From Paramecium tetraurelia (Eukaryota; Ciliophora; Oligohymenophorea; Peniculida; Parameciidae), in assembly GCF_000165425.1 (NCBI RefSeq), contig NW_001798956.1, forward strand, positions 187,373-251,372: a stretch of DNA of 64,000 bases. Direction: 5' to 3'. The position numbers and the translations under genes are program-made. Within the stretch, counting starts at the first letter, position 1. Each line of letters opens with the position of its first letter. Below are positions 44,653 through 56,655 of the stretch, piece after piece. The notes beneath the pieces were generated by a model, which ran no database searches, had not been told where the DNA came from, and saw only the letters and a program-made list of their open reading frames with translations.

Positions 44653-45780
44653 CTCTCTTTCAATCTTATAGTTTATTTATCTCTTAAAAGTGGAAATTAA
44701 ACATTTGAGATATCTAAAATTTTGTAAAGTACTAGGAGTAAAATTTATTATAATGTGACTATAAATATTGTAATATTTCAATACATTTAATTTATTTTAT
44801 TAAAATTAAATAAATAGACAAGAATAGTATTATATTCATTCTTTCATGGTGATTATCAAATATTTACTAATCTAAATATGCATCCTAATATCACTTATGA
44901 GTTTACTTAAGCTAATTAAAACTATCAAATATTTGTACTATGATGTAACTATAATTGCATTTTATATGAAAGATTGAACATATTACATTAAGTTTTAAAA
45001 ATAAAAAAGAATTACTATTTAAATTAATACTTTTAAAGCCTGGAAATTAAAATTGTTGCTCAAACGTCTTTTATAATTCTTCAGAATCTGTTAACAGAAT
45101 ATGAGAATTAGATGTATATTAAAAGCTACACAAAAGCCTTAAATATTTCCTTTACATAATTATCTTAATTAGATTGGAATGAGAACAACTGCAATTTCCT
45201 GACTTAATTGCTTAAAATCTTGATAGAACATTATTAAAGTACATAATTTGAAGCCTGAAAAATATAGTGATGTTATGTGTATTATTTATTTTTGCATGCA
45301 TAGATATCTTTAATAATTATCAATAATATTAAAATTAGGAACTGAAGAGATGTAAGTATTTGGTTCTATCTTTGATTATGATTATTGAAATTGTAATTCT
45401 ATACTGAAATATATGTAGAAAAAGAGGATATCTTTCAAATTAATTTAATTTTATTCATCACTTTTAGCATTAAATACCTTGATAAATGATTAATCAAAAT
45501 TATTTTTAAAAATAAACTGATTTTATTTAGCAATATTCAAGCAGCAAATAATCTTTTTTTGATTAGCAAAAAGCCAACTTGATTGAATAATTTAATTCAG
45601 ATATTCTATTCTAATTCATAAAATATCAATATATAAAAAAATCTTATGATTATTTGTGAGATATACATTATTCATTTTTGTTGGTTTTTAATATTTCTTC
45701 ATAAGAAACTTAAAGAATAATAAGTGTTTGTATATAAATATAATAATAAATCTGAGTAATAAATTAATCATATAAATCAA
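44653..45780. other. Long AT-rich intergenic region
   Basis: More than 1.1 kb without a convincing open frame on either strand. TGA is frequent in all plus frames and its complement in all minus frames. It must contain two divergent promoters (minus at 44652, plus at 45781). I see no RNA gene or ordered repeats. Confidence 0.45.
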
Positions 45781-47310
45781 ATGTCTTTCCAAACAGATAA
45801 TAGAGCTCTAAATATCAAATACACAATTTTTGAGCACTTTATATTTCCATTCAAATTGAATCCATAGATTCTAAATTCAGTTAATAGCCCAAACATATCA
45901 TTTGAATAATTCAGAGACATTGCTCAAAAATGCTAAGTTTCAAATATAGAGGCGGATATTATGTTTACATTCTTTTAGTTGGCTTTAGACAATTAGCCAG
46001 GAGTAGAACGCAAAATGGTGGATGTTAGATAATTAGGTTTATTCTTGTCTTTACAAAATTTTAATCATGCGGGAAGACATTCAATTTTTGAAAACGTGAA
46101 CATAAACGATGTAAAATATTAAGAAAGATAAAGATAACCAATGAATTCTTATTCTCCATTGAATTCCCCTAGGGCAAAAACAATGAGAGTACAGAGTCAA
46201 TAGAATGAAGTGCAGTAAGTAATCTAATTCGTAAAATCGAATGTGAAGGATTGGATTAAATTGCTAACAAATAGTTAAGAGACAATAACAAATTAAGAAT
46301 ACAACCTATTATCCTTGATTTTGTTTAATGAATAGAAATCTATAAGTTCATTGATTTTTGATCGAACAAATAAATTGGGCAAAGAAATTGTATCAGAATG
46401 GACAATTAAGAATATTCAATGCTAGGAATACGGTACATAAATTAAATATATACATAGCATCAACGATCTGTGGATTCACAAAGTCAGTTACAGTTAAAAA
46501 TAATGTGGGAGAGGATTTAAAAATAACTCAATGTGATGATTCCATGATATACATTGATTGTTGTGTAAATACATTATCAATATCCCAATGTACTAATTGC
46601 TAAATCTTCGTTGGATCTGTGAGAATGATAACCAGTATAACCTCATGTGAGAAGATAACTGTTTGTGTGGCATCAAATTATCTTAAAATCAGCAATACAA
46701 TAGACTCAACAATCCATTACTATGGTTCATATTCTCCCATTCTCTATGGTGATTGCAGATCCATCATACTGGCTCCCAATAATTCGAATACAGAGAAGTC
46801 ACTTCAAAGATTAAGAGAAGCCTCCATTCCCATTAATAAAATATGTAGGGATAAATATCAGAAACCTTTAATCATCGGATAGAGTAAGATTGATTGGTCG
46901 CTATTACCTATTGAGGAATTTAGTAAGTTTATATTGCCAGAATCCCATTTTGGATGCATTGACTCACCATTGATTTTAGAGTGTAATTTCGATATTGAAA
47001 GAATGAGCAAAGAAATCACAGAAAAGAAGATACTGTCTTAATAGATGAATTATGAAAAGTAAGAAATCCTATTTTAAATAAGAGAATCGTTCTTCCACTC
47101 TTGGCTCCCCCTGAATACATTAAGGCTGTTTATGATAGATACTAATTGTTCGCTGGTATTCAAGCTTAAATCAAACAATCCAATCTAAAAGAGGAGAATC
47201 AGAAATTACTTTAGAATGCCATTTAAGGAAATTTCAGAGAATGGCTAGTATCCACAGGAACTATTAAAGGGATCAGTGATCTAGTTAAATTAATTGATTA
47301 AGAATAATGA
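45781..47310 (+). CDS. TBCCD1: TBCC-domain protein, TBCCD1-like
   Basis: Starts MSFQTDNRALNIKYTIFEHF. The N-terminal helical part matches the TBCCD1 front region in character (IMFTFFQLALDNQPGVERK). The C-terminal half is a C-CAP/TBCC beta-helix: RNTVHKLNIYIASTICGFTK, LKITQCDDSMIYIDCCVNTL, SISQCTNCQIFVGSV, SITSCEKITVCVASNYLKI, PILYGDCRSIILAPNN, then a tail ending KLIDQEQ at the TGA at 47308. A splice of about 39 nt near 46330-46368 is needed to enter the TBCC frame. In other protists TBCCD1 relatives link basal bodies or centrosomes to the cell cortex. It lacks the RP2-type N-terminal lipidation site. Confidence 0.78.
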
Positions 47311-47334
47311 AATATATAAAATATAATTTATTAA

Positions 47335-47680
47335 ATGGGTGGTATTTATAAAAGAAAAGGGAATTCAGCAAAGAATAAGCAACATCATCGTATTTTGAAA
47401 ACAAAATCCTTTAAAAGAGCTAATGATTAAATTCACGATGATATTAAACCTGAAAATATATAAAAATGGTAAAATCAACCTATCGATGAAACTTTACCTG
47501 GATTAGGTTAATATTATTGCGTCTCTTGTGCAAGGTACTTTGTTAATGAAGAATCCATTAAAAAGCATTAAATTAGCAAATAAGTATATTTATTTAAGAG
47601 TATTTTAGCATAAAAAGCAAGAAAAAAGAGCCAAAGAAAAACCATACACTCATATGGAAGCAGAATTAGCTGGAAAATGA
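47335..47680 (+). CDS. ZNF593: ZNF593/Bud20-type zinc-finger protein (60S biogenesis)
   Basis: Two exons, with intron 47584-47608 (25 nt, TAG), encode 106 residues from the ATG at 47335 to the TGA at 47678. It has a basic start (MGGIYKRKGNSAKNKQHHR), an acidic linker, a single C2H2 finger GLGQYYCVSCARYFVNEESI plus KKHQISKQHKK, and the end KPYTHMEAELAGK, which parallels the PYSQEEAE ending of the family. Bud20/ZNF593 is a shuttling pre-60S factor. It is 24 bp after the TBCCD1 stop and converges on the next gene with only 20 bp between stops. Confidence 0.84.
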
Positions 47681-47700
47681 TTATAAATTATTATCATCAT

Positions 47701-49654
47701 TCAATCTGATTAGCCTTACTTTGAAATAGTAATTTTGTATTTGTTTTTCTGGGATTGAGTACAGAATTATTTAGACTTTGGCATAAATCCTACTATATTT
47801 TGGAACCCAATAAATACAGTTTCCTCTTTTCAGTTGTTGATCTAGTCTAACTTTGACTGTAAATACTCTTACGCAAACCACTTTGAGACGATGTTTTAAT
47901 ACGAATCGATTTTCTATCATCCAATACCAATTATGGTTTTAATTTCTTGATAGGAGAATCAAATATATTACTATTGTCATTCTCATTTCTCATTTGATAA
48001 ATTAAATCATTCAACATCTCTTTGCATTGTTCTTGGGAATAAACCTATCCATTATATTAGACTTCCTCTTAATTTTATTGAATCATAAGGATTTGACATT
48101 GTAATAGCTTTTGAATACTTTATTGCTGTTATTGTTGCACTTCATTTAATTCAGTAGTTAACAATGGTATGTTATTAAACTGATTTATTAAGTCAGTCAT
48201 CTATTGAGTGATTTGGTTGACAGATTCATAATTTTGAATCTTAATTAATTCAAAAGATTTGATCATCTAGTCATGTAAGACATTGAATTGCTTATCTAAA
48301 TAGTCTGCAGTATTCTACAAGAAACTTACATCCTTCTCAAGGGCCAATTTAAATTCGTTGAATTTATTTTGCAGATAAAATTCCATTTAATTTCTATCAA
48401 TTTTTAAATTTGTCCCATCTTTGACTCCCACTCTTTCACTACTGTCATCAGATTTGGGAGTGATTGGAATTTCAGAAATCTTTGAAGAAATATCCTCTTA
48501 AATTGGAGTATTGACCTAGTTAGAACTAACCTTCTAATCTCTAAGAAAGGACATATTCTTTTTTAGTTGTTTTTCTATAAAAGAAGTATATTCATTGATT
48601 TTTCGATCTAAATTTGGAACTCCATCATCACTTACAATAACTCTATGTAATTCTGTAAACTTCATTTCCTCAAATTGAGCCAACTTAAACCTATCATTTT
48701 CTGAGAGACAATTGTGAAGTGTATCAGACAGAGTTCCTTATAAGAAGAGTGGAAAGTATTTTTCTATGTAATTTTCAAAATACTGCAATTTATTATTCAT
48801 CAAACCCAAATCATTTTTGACTGATCGATCATACGATAGCAATTCATCTAATTTAGGAAACCTTTTGTTTAGTAACTCCAGACTCTGTTGATTTTATTGA
48901 CTCTGTGCTATTTGTAATAACAACTTGTCTTGATAGGACTGCAAAATATCGTAATTGCTATCAATTTTAACTTTAAGATCCTTTTATACACAATCTTGTT
49001 TGTCTAGATAGAGATTCATGGATTATAATTTATCATAAACAGTAACAATTGCAATTTAATTATCTTTTTTAACTTACTCTAAATTGTCCAACAAAACTTA
49101 TTTGAAGTCTTGGTTTTATTGTCTGTACTTTTCAATCTATTCTGTCCATTGCATTTGATTATTCTCTATCATTTTCAATTGATGATACTGTTGATCTCTT
49201 AAAAATTGGATCTAATCTAACTTTCTGTTATTTTCATTAATAGTAAACAAGGATGTTTATTATATGTTTTCAAACTTCTCCTACAATTCTAACATTTGTT
49301 ATCTCAACTGTTAAATGATGGGAGTTCCTTTGCCATTTTAAAAATATAGAGCCTTGAATTCCTCATAATTTTATATGTATTTGTCTAGTTTGAGTGATAC
49401 ACTTTGTTGCAATAATAAATTAAAAATACGTCTAATAATCTGATCTCTGCTCCACAAATTCCTTTAAATGTGGTTCCAGCAATTCATGAACCAAAATTCG
49501 TATTTTATTATCTAACTCAAACCATTAAAATTCATGAAGCGGTTAGTTATTGACTGTCAATGAGTGGTTTTGCTAAATCATATTTGAGGGAATACCTGGT
49601 CTATCGATTTAAGTAATTCTAAAACCAAAGATTTCCTTTCCTATTATGATTGCA
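47701..49654 (-). CDS. Long coiled-coil protein, about 630 residues
   Basis: From the ATG at 49654 (MQSQQERKSLVLELLKSIDQ), after a 23-nt intron, the protein reads QNHSLTVNNQPLHEFQWFEL and then, after a 28-nt intron, is continuous coiled coil (LEQVKKDNQIAIVTVYDKLQ, LLSYDRSVKNDLGLMNNKLQ, ELHRVIVSDDGVPNLDRKIN). The C-terminus is Ser/Lys-rich with a basic QSQTRSTTEKRKLYLLGSK segment and ends KANQIE at the TGA at 47701. It is probably a cytoskeletal, ciliary or basal-body scaffold. No motor or enzymatic domain is present. Confidence 0.72.
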
Positions 49655-49673
49655 TTATATTTAATTATTATAT
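49655..49673. promoter_or_regulatory. About 19-bp spacer between divergent start codons
   Basis: The coiled-coil gene (minus, ATG at 49654) and the LC8-like gene (plus, ATG near 49674) start back to back with only about 19 bp of A/T between them. As at 23662-23683, promoters must be shared or overlap coding sequence, unless one start lies further downstream. Confidence 0.5.
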
Positions 49674-50308
49674 ATGTAGAAATAGCAACCATAATAAGAA
49701 ACCTAGAATTTCAAGCCTCAAATAAAGAAAGCCAATAGTTTCGATGAGGAGGACAAACTAGAAGTACATAACAAGACTATGAACCTAGATAATCAAACAG
49801 GGATACGGCATTAATGAGGCCTTAAAACTAGATATCCTCGAATACTATAAATCGAGTCGACAATAACAAGAATTTAAAAATCCAGCTGATTTCATTAAGC
49901 ATCGACTCGATAATAAATATGGGCCTTATTGGTTCGTGTTTATGTGGGATCGTAAAGACAACCTGAATGCCTAATTCAGTTATTATAATAATGACGATAA
50001 AGTCTTTGAATTTGAAGTATAAATCCTTTGCTATCAAGCTTAATGGATGGCACAATTTAATTTATTCATTCAATCAAGGTCCCCCTGTTAAATACTAGCC
50101 TCAATCAAATGGCCCAACTCTACCTTAATATAATATGTATTTTGAACTCGTAAACTTAGGCAATACAACATGTAATCTTATGATCATAATTATCCACAAT
50201 AAGACTAACAATATAACGGACCATCATAATGGTAGTACTGATTTTAATAATATTTAAAAAATAATATGTTTTAATAGCTAAAGTGACGTACATCTTCAGC
50301 TTAAATGA
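49674..50308 (+). CDS. Dynein light chain LC8-like protein with C-terminal extension
   Basis: Exon 1 is Gln-rich (MQKQQPQQETQNFKPQIKKA). A 25-nt intron (49764-49788) precedes QGYGINEALKLDILEYYKS, ADFIKHRLDNKYGPYWFVF, which follows LC8 helix 2 and the strand KKYNPTWHCIVG. The next junction is ambiguous; a 28-nt intron gives LKYKSFAIKLNGWHNLIYSF and a further 70 residues (FELVNLGNTTCNLMI) to the TGA at 50306. LC8 proteins dimerise and bind many partners, including dynein intermediate chain. The extension is not normal for LC8, so the assignment is tentative. Confidence 0.48.
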
Positions 50309-50342
50309 AAAATATAAAATAAAAGAGGTGGAAAATAATAAA

Positions 50343-50979
50343 ATGAGAAAACCTCCCTTTGAGCATTGTTTGGATTGTCCTATCATCATAAAACTGATGG
50401 ATGCATGTCCTCTCTCACCTTTCTGGCAGATAGTCAAAGAAGAAGGGTTAAGTGGCTTGGCAGATGCATCTCTACTTTATGAATTATTCATGGTCATAAT
50501 TTCATTGGTGCCTTGGATTTGCGGATTGATATTGGGAATATTACTATTGAAGAGACGAGACATGAGATCTTTAATCCGTGTTTTGACACATTTGTGTGCT
50601 CACATGTAAATAGCAATATTAACTCAATCATAGAACTTGTGATGTTGTCAAAGTCGTTTATTTCAAAGAGGATAGACCAGATGGATCCTGCTCTTTAAAG
50701 TATGGACTACCCTCTTGTCATTCTATATTTGCAGGATTGTACACAAGTTGGGTTTTAATTGAAATATTCGTTATTGGAATGAAACTAAAAACTAGACATA
50801 TAATTGCAGTGATTTCTATGCTAATAGTCCCATATTCAAGAATTTACTTGATATATCACACACTAAAATAATGTATCTATGGTTGGACTATTGGCTTGGT
50901 GTTTGCCATTGTAGGTTTGACATTCCATCATCAATACAAGAAAAGCAGAAAGAATTAATAAGTTAAAGTCAAACAATGA
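50343..50979 (+). CDS. DOLPP1: Dolichyl-diphosphatase (DOLPP1/Cwh8-like PAP2 enzyme)
   Basis: Two exons, with intron 50606-50633 (28 nt, TAG), encode 202 residues. The three PAP2 motifs are present in the DOLPP1 form: KVVYFKEDRPDGS (K-x6-RP), YGLPSCHSIFAG (PSxHS) and SRIYLIYHTLKQ (SR-x5-H). The final HTxxQ, where other PAP2 enzymes have Asp, is characteristic of DOLPP1. Four or five membrane helices are visible (LFMVIISLVPWICGLILGIL; WVLIEIFVIGMK; GWTIGLVFAIVGL). Function: removes phosphate from dolichyl diphosphate on the ER lumenal side, recycling the N-glycosylation lipid. The ATG at 50343 (MRKPPFEHC) is the first in frame. Confidence 0.8.
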
Positions 50980-51271
50980 TTGTTTATTTATATGTGTCAT
51001 TAATCCCATTATTTAATGTAGAAATCTTGCAAAAATTGAAGTGTGCAAACTAATTTTACCATTCTCATAGATCATATTATTTTAGATTTCCAGAGATTGT
51101 GTATTTATCTCAACTCTATAAGGCTTAATGTTAAGAATATCTGGTTGAATTAGATTAAATTAAATATGATAGAATTTAATTGGCAATTTATTAAATGCAT
51201 TTTATAATCAAAATATTGAGTATAAGAAATGTATTAAATTAATTGTACATTAAAAAAAAGAATAATATAAA
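50980..51271. other. Intergenic spacer
   Basis: About 290 bp of AT-rich DNA between two plus-strand genes. No open frame or RNA gene. Confidence 0.4.
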
Positions 51272-52745
51272 ATGGAGACAACTTATAAATGTTCATTTTG
51301 TTAAAACAATATCTAAATGAGTCAATAATCATTTCATAAATATTTATGCTTAGATTATTAAATCACTCATTTTGTCTCTAAGATTATTAGATTGGAGAAA
51401 CACAATAAACTGTCTTCAGATAAATGGGATTTCATTAATAAGTACATAGAATTGCTTTACAACCATTACAGAGAAGAAGTTATTCAAAAAAGTGTGTTTA
51501 TTTCAGAGATATAAAAAGAGGAATGAATTATTAAATTATTTATGTTATCATATTATAGTACAGGACAGTTTCCTAAATCTTTAGATCCACCCTCTCGTTT
51601 CAAGCAACGATAAGCAAGCAAAGTATTCGATCTATCATTTAATCAAGGGAGATGGAGAATCTATGTACAAAAGAAACTTTGAAGATCCCCAGAAACATGA
51701 TTTCAAACAAAGTGCTCATGCTTTGAATTAAGAGTTCCATCATAAACAATACCATAAAATTAATGCTGACTATAAGTATTTCTCTCAATCTAAATTACAA
51801 AGGGATCGCTTCTTTGATACTATGCATAACACTACAAATCAATAAAAATAGGAAGATAGGCTATTTTATGAAAGTGCTGCACGACAACAGAATCTAGATT
51901 AACCAAATCATTTGCATAATTGGAAAATTGTAAAGGAGAGACAATATGCAGAGTATGTAACTGCAAATATTTAATAGACGAGTGCAATAACAATCTAAAT
52001 GTGATCAAGGGAAACTTGTAAGCAAGAATGAATATTAAGCTACTCAATCATCAAATACTGAATCTAAGACCAATACCTTGGCTAGATCAAATATGTTCGA
52101 AATATCAAAGCCTTTATTAAGAATTAACAATGATCTCAAAAGCTAATAATTGATAAAAAATGTGTAGATCGTATCTGATGATATCCCCGATTGGTGTTCC
52201 TCTACTAATAAATATTATACTCCTGAACATATTGAAGAAATTAAGAAGTAAAGACAGTAACAATTAGCTAAAGCTGACATCTTGGGTAATTTTATTAAGG
52301 AACCCAAGAAGGATCCCGATAATAAAGTTTATCAAGACAATCCCTTTGTTGGCTAAAGATATGTATTTAATTGCATTCACTTAATTTAAGGAACCTAAAC
52401 GCATGTGTTTATTTTATGACAAACCAGATCATGTGAGGGGATAATAATGTGCTACTTAGGATTTAAGCAAATCTAAAGTGAATTTAACATGGAAAGAGAA
52501 TGTTTCATCCTAAAGATTTGAACCGAGATTACCAGTGTCCATAGGAAGAACAGATTAACCTGTGATTAAATCCCTTAATTAAAAAAGAGATCCCAATTTT
52601 CCAAAAGTAGAAAAAATTGGATAATCAGATGTGTATCTATCTATTTTTAATTTTATGTAGTTATAAAAAAATAGAAAAGGATAAACCAATCCAATTAAAA
52701 ATTGGCCATGGTTCTCCTTCTACGTTGAATCCAGTCAAATATTGA
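51272..52745 (+). CDS. Hypothetical protein with N-terminal Cys/His cluster, about 450 residues
   Basis: The ATG at 51272 (METTYKCSFCQNNIQMSQQ) starts a protein with a possible zinc-binding CxxC...HKYLCL cluster. Introns of 28 nt (about 51478-51505), 25 nt (about 51954-51978), 28 nt (about 52362-52389) and 28 nt (about 52632-52659) join KYSIYHLIKGDGESMYKRN, DIPDWCSSTNKYYTPEHIEE, KRMCLFYDKPDHVRG and the end KIGHGSPSTLNPVKY at the TGA at 52743. The middle is Gln/His-rich. The splice set is my own construction; the start and final exon are the best supported parts. No family is recognised. Confidence 0.58.
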
Positions 52746-52836
52746 CATATTTGTTACATAATTTAATTGTTTTAAATATAATACTATTTATTCTATATAA
52801 AAATAAAGATTTTGTTATAAATATAATATATTGTAA

Positions 52837-54384
52837 TCAACAAAATTGCAATAATACAATTAGATTAGTCGTTTCTTAAGCCACTCTATCATTTTCATGC
52901 ATACTGAGGTTACTTAATTAATCCTATAGTTAATTTGGAATCAGCTTAAGAACTTCCGTTTAATAATGCATATCTTCTATCTACAATACATTTGAAAGGG
53001 CCTCTATGAAATACAGTATCTATTCCACTTTAATGCTTACTTACTCCAAAGCCTGTTCAATCACTCCAAAGAATTTCTAATAAATATCAATATTGCATTA
53101 CAATATAAGGTTCTGGATTAAATTATTATTATTCTTGTAGTCTAAATTGAATATGCTTTTGGCAATTAATCAGTTTATCTAACACTTTTACTTTATAAAT
53201 ATATGCAAAATTAGACTGAGCATAATACTCTACAAATTTATCAAGATATTCCATTAGACATTTTTAGACATACTTGTTGAGAACTTGATCTTCAATTACA
53301 CAATGCAAATTTGTATAAGTTTTATAATAACAAGATACCAATTTTAATAAGTCTTTTCCTGCTTGTTTTTCTAATTTATAGGCCAAATTATATAGTATTT
53401 CCATTATGTTATTCTTGCCAATTAGGGGGAACAACAATTCCGACATTTTCTTAATACAAATCTTCAGTGTCTTTTTAATATATTAGAGTTATTTACTTTA
53501 AAAATGACAATGTACTCAAAATGCGAAAGGTCTTACTCGAGATAATCGACAATGATGTCAGATATAGCATATATTTGTTAAAAAAATGTAAATTCTTATT
53601 CGCTTAAGCAATTGGCTAATAGAACTGAGCCATAAATAATTTAGAGATCCTTAGATTAGATCGCTCTATTCAGTATATCCAAAGTAATATTATATTAATC
53701 TTTAATTTTTAATTCTCTTTTGGATTGTAAATATAAGGATAAAAATTCAGTAAGAGCCATCAAGTATTCATCAGTGGCCAAATCAAATGCCTGATAAACA
53801 ATTTATTCTAATAATAATTTTTCTTGTTGTATTATATCTAATAGTTAACTCTCTTGTTCTATTAATAAATTCAGAGTATTTAAAGCATCAACATGCAATG
53901 ATTTCCATTCTGCAGATTACAAAATTTTCATCAATTAGAATAATAGGGCTAAATCAAGTTTATCTTTTTCATCTGATAGGATTGTTTTAACAATTTTTGG
54001 ATTGACTATAATGCAATTTTTCAATAGTTGTAACATCTTATTGAAATGTGATTGATGATTCAATGGTTAAATGAGATAATATTTAATATCAATAATGAAT
54101 TAAGAGACTTCATAGTATGCTTCAAATAAATCTTTTGAGTCAATCAGATTGCAAAATTGATTCAAAGTTTCGATGGTATCAGATTTTAAGAATTCCTATA
54201 AGTAATCAAGGATATTTTAATTGGAAGGGACTTTAGAATCCCCTAATCTATGAATTCCTCTATTTTATCTGAATAGACTCTCCAACTTATTTTTCCTGAT
54301 GTCCATTCTGAATTTCTCTCTTTTCATTTGATTTATGCTCACACAATCATTAGCTATGATATTAATCTGAGGAGTGTCTGACAT
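52837..54384 (-). CDS. Importin-alpha-like armadillo protein
   Basis: From the ATG at 54384 the N-terminus carries a basic segment QMKREKFRMDIRKNKLESLF then RQNR, similar to the importin-beta-binding domain (RRxxxxVxLRKxKKxxxxxKRRN). Helical repeats follow (ILDYLQEFLKSDTIETLNQF, MLQLLKNCIIVNPKIVKTIL, EILYNLAYKLEKQAGKDLLK, VLDKLINCQKHIQFR), consistent with armadillo or HEAT units though divergent. It ends TTNLIVLLQFC at the TGA at 52837. If correct it would be an NLS receptor paralogue. The repeat register and conserved Trp/Asn of classical importin alpha are not obvious, so this is tentative. Several short introns are implied. Confidence 0.48.
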
Positions 54385-54426
54385 AAAAATATAATTTAAA
54401 AATATTGCGGCAAATATATTTAAATT

Positions 54427-56044
54427 TCATTATGAAAATTATTTCTTCACTCTTTCAAATGTTTTTAATACAATTGATTCCCCATATACTAAAGTCTTGA
54501 TTTCTTCAAATAGATTTTCACAAACTAATGCATATGTAATATTCTCATTAACAACATTATTCTAGTTCAATAAATAAAGGACATATCTTATGGCTCTATC
54601 AATCAATTTGTTATTTGTTGGTCGAACATAGATCATGATATTACTTTAATATCTACCTATTCTGCCCATCAATAAAGTCGAATGGATATTAATAAGACAT
54701 TTAAGAACAATATTTTATCCCAAAACATCATTAATAGCGTTGATCTTTTCAAAATGTATTCTCTCTAATTAGGGTGACACAAATTCCCAAGACATTTCTA
54801 ATTTATCTTGGTCATAAGCAATCCTAAATTAGTAATGATTCCCTCCAGCATATTTGGTTCTCCTCTCTACTTAGTCTTAACTTATATCATGAGAGAGCAC
54901 TTGAAATATGATAATGAATTATACATTTCTCTAATCCAACCTTATGTTAATATTTATGCCAATAGTTTGATGACAAGGCCCTTGGTTATCTACCATATAG
55001 TAATGATTCCCAAGCTTATAGAGAGTTATTGTATTTTTATTCAGAATCATCCATCACAAAATACGACCAGCTGGGATTGATTGGATTATCTAATATACTT
55101 TCAAAAGGATGTAAACTAAAAGTTGGACATCTTAATTATTATTTATACATCTATACCTTTCAGTAGTATCAGTTAAAATGTTAATAGCAATATTAGGCTT
55201 AGATCTATAGAATACATATTCTTTCCTCAAATAGCAATCTGCTTCTAATTCAATGAACTTTGCAATAAATTGATAAGCGTCTATGGATTCATAATATTGT
55301 CTAACATTTTTGATTGAATTTGTAGCATAATCAATAAAGTTTTCTTTGCATAAAATGGCCAATCCAATTGCATAAGTCAAAACAGTAGAACATTACATTC
55401 TTGTACTTCCAGTGATAGCTTAGTGGCCAACAGAGAGATTTATTTTATTAATATTTGGATTGTTAAAAACATCTTAACTTCTTTAAACTGTCAATACTTC
55501 ATCTGGATTGCAATATAAGAAAAATGGTTAGCCCAATTTTACTTGCTTCTTAAGCAGCTCCAATAACCCAAGGGGTTTCTCCTCCTTCTGTCGATGATAT
55601 TAATAAATCTCCCTCTTTAAAGCCCAATTCATTTAATTGCTAAGCTCCAAATTCAGGATGATCTTCAAAATCTTCTACTGATGCTATAATAGCCACGTCC
55701 CCTCCAGCCATAAAAGATATTATATTATCTTGCTTTGTAATTTATCTATATAAGGTTTCCAATGTTAATGCTAGTCTTCCAGTAGATCCACATCCGCAAA
55801 TGAATACTCTATTACCTTTAGACCAAGTATCCAAGACCATCTGATTCATGTGTGCCAATTAATCCAATTTATTCATCAATACATCGAAAACAAGCATATC
55901 CAAGTCTTTCATTCTCTAGATTCCAGTTTTTAAATCATTTTTGGCAAATTCAGATAAACCAACTGTGTGAGGATGAGCTTATTCAGTTATTAAACCTCCC
56001 AAACTAAATTATGCACTAATTTCTAAGAAATCTTTATAATTCAT
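54427..56044 (-). CDS. Double-SIS-domain protein, GKRP/MurQ-like
   Basis: Begins MNYKDFLEISAQFSLGGLIT with EQAHPHTVGLS, then RVFICGCGSTGRLALTLETL (the SIS phosphosugar-binding loop) and LLISSTEGGETPWVIGAAQE. A 3' exon has HQAITGSTRMQCSTVLTYAI and, near the end, STLLMGRIGRYQSN, IMIYVRPTNNKLIDRAIRYV, the C-terminal signature shared with MurQ and glucokinase regulatory protein. MurQ cleaves the MurNAc-6-P ether bond; eukaryotic GKRP binds fructose phosphates. Which applies here is unknown. Introns of about 25-30 nt occur near 55500, 55390 and in the 54800-55130 region. It lies 19 bp downstream of the EF-hand gene on the same strand. Confidence 0.78.
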
Positions 56045-56063
56045 AAACTTTATTTATATAAAA

Positions 56064-56596
56064 TCACAATGAATATTTTTTGAAATTGTCATAACTAACT
56101 CCTTTAGGATCGCCTTATGACATTCTGTTGAATATTGCTAACATATCTGCTTCAGTTAAATGACTATCCTTATAATTCTTCATTAAAAATACAAATTCTA
56201 ACATAGACTACTTTAAAAGAGATTACCTTATTAATTCAAAAAGCCATCTTTGTCAGAATCATGTCTTTTAAATATCTTTTGTAAAAATCTATCCGTAGTT
56301 TCTTCATTGATATACTTTTCAACTGAATTCATAGCATTACAAAATGATTCCTCATTAATCTCATCCTTATAACAATGACTTTTAAATGATTGGGTTATAA
56401 GATTTTTGAAATTCTGTTTAGCTTCTCCATTTTGATCATTAGGGTAGAATAAGGAACTCACCATTTCTGCAATTAAATCAATTTTAATTCCTAATGAATC
56501 CTATTGTTGGAACTCAAAGGCTAGAATTCTGTAGATTTCCTTATTAGACATCGTCTTAGTTTTATGTGCCTTCTATTTATTTTACTTGCTATCCAT
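56064..56596 (-). CDS. EF-hand calcium-binding protein, 167 residues
   Basis: Two exons joined by a 29-nt intron (56198-56226, TAG). It starts MDSKQNKQKAHKTKTMSNKE. The clearest EF hand is RHDSDKDGFLNQQEF, split by the intron and with full loop ligands D-D-D-F-E. An upstream degenerate hand (KSHCYKDEINEESFC) and a downstream one (MSQGDPKGVSYDNFKKY) frame it. The protein ends KKYSL at the TGA at 56064. The layout fits calmodulin-like or calcineurin-B/CHP-type sensors. No myristoylation site. Confidence 0.78.
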
Positions 56597-56655
56597 GTAT
56601 TGATATGAAATATATTATAAACAGTTATAAATATTAATGTATACTTTGTAACACT

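Noticed and set aside
56198-56226. A 16-nt intron (ending AAAG) inside the EF-hand loop region.
   Set aside because: It gives the wrong phase; the 29-nt intron ending TAG yields a perfect EF-hand loop.
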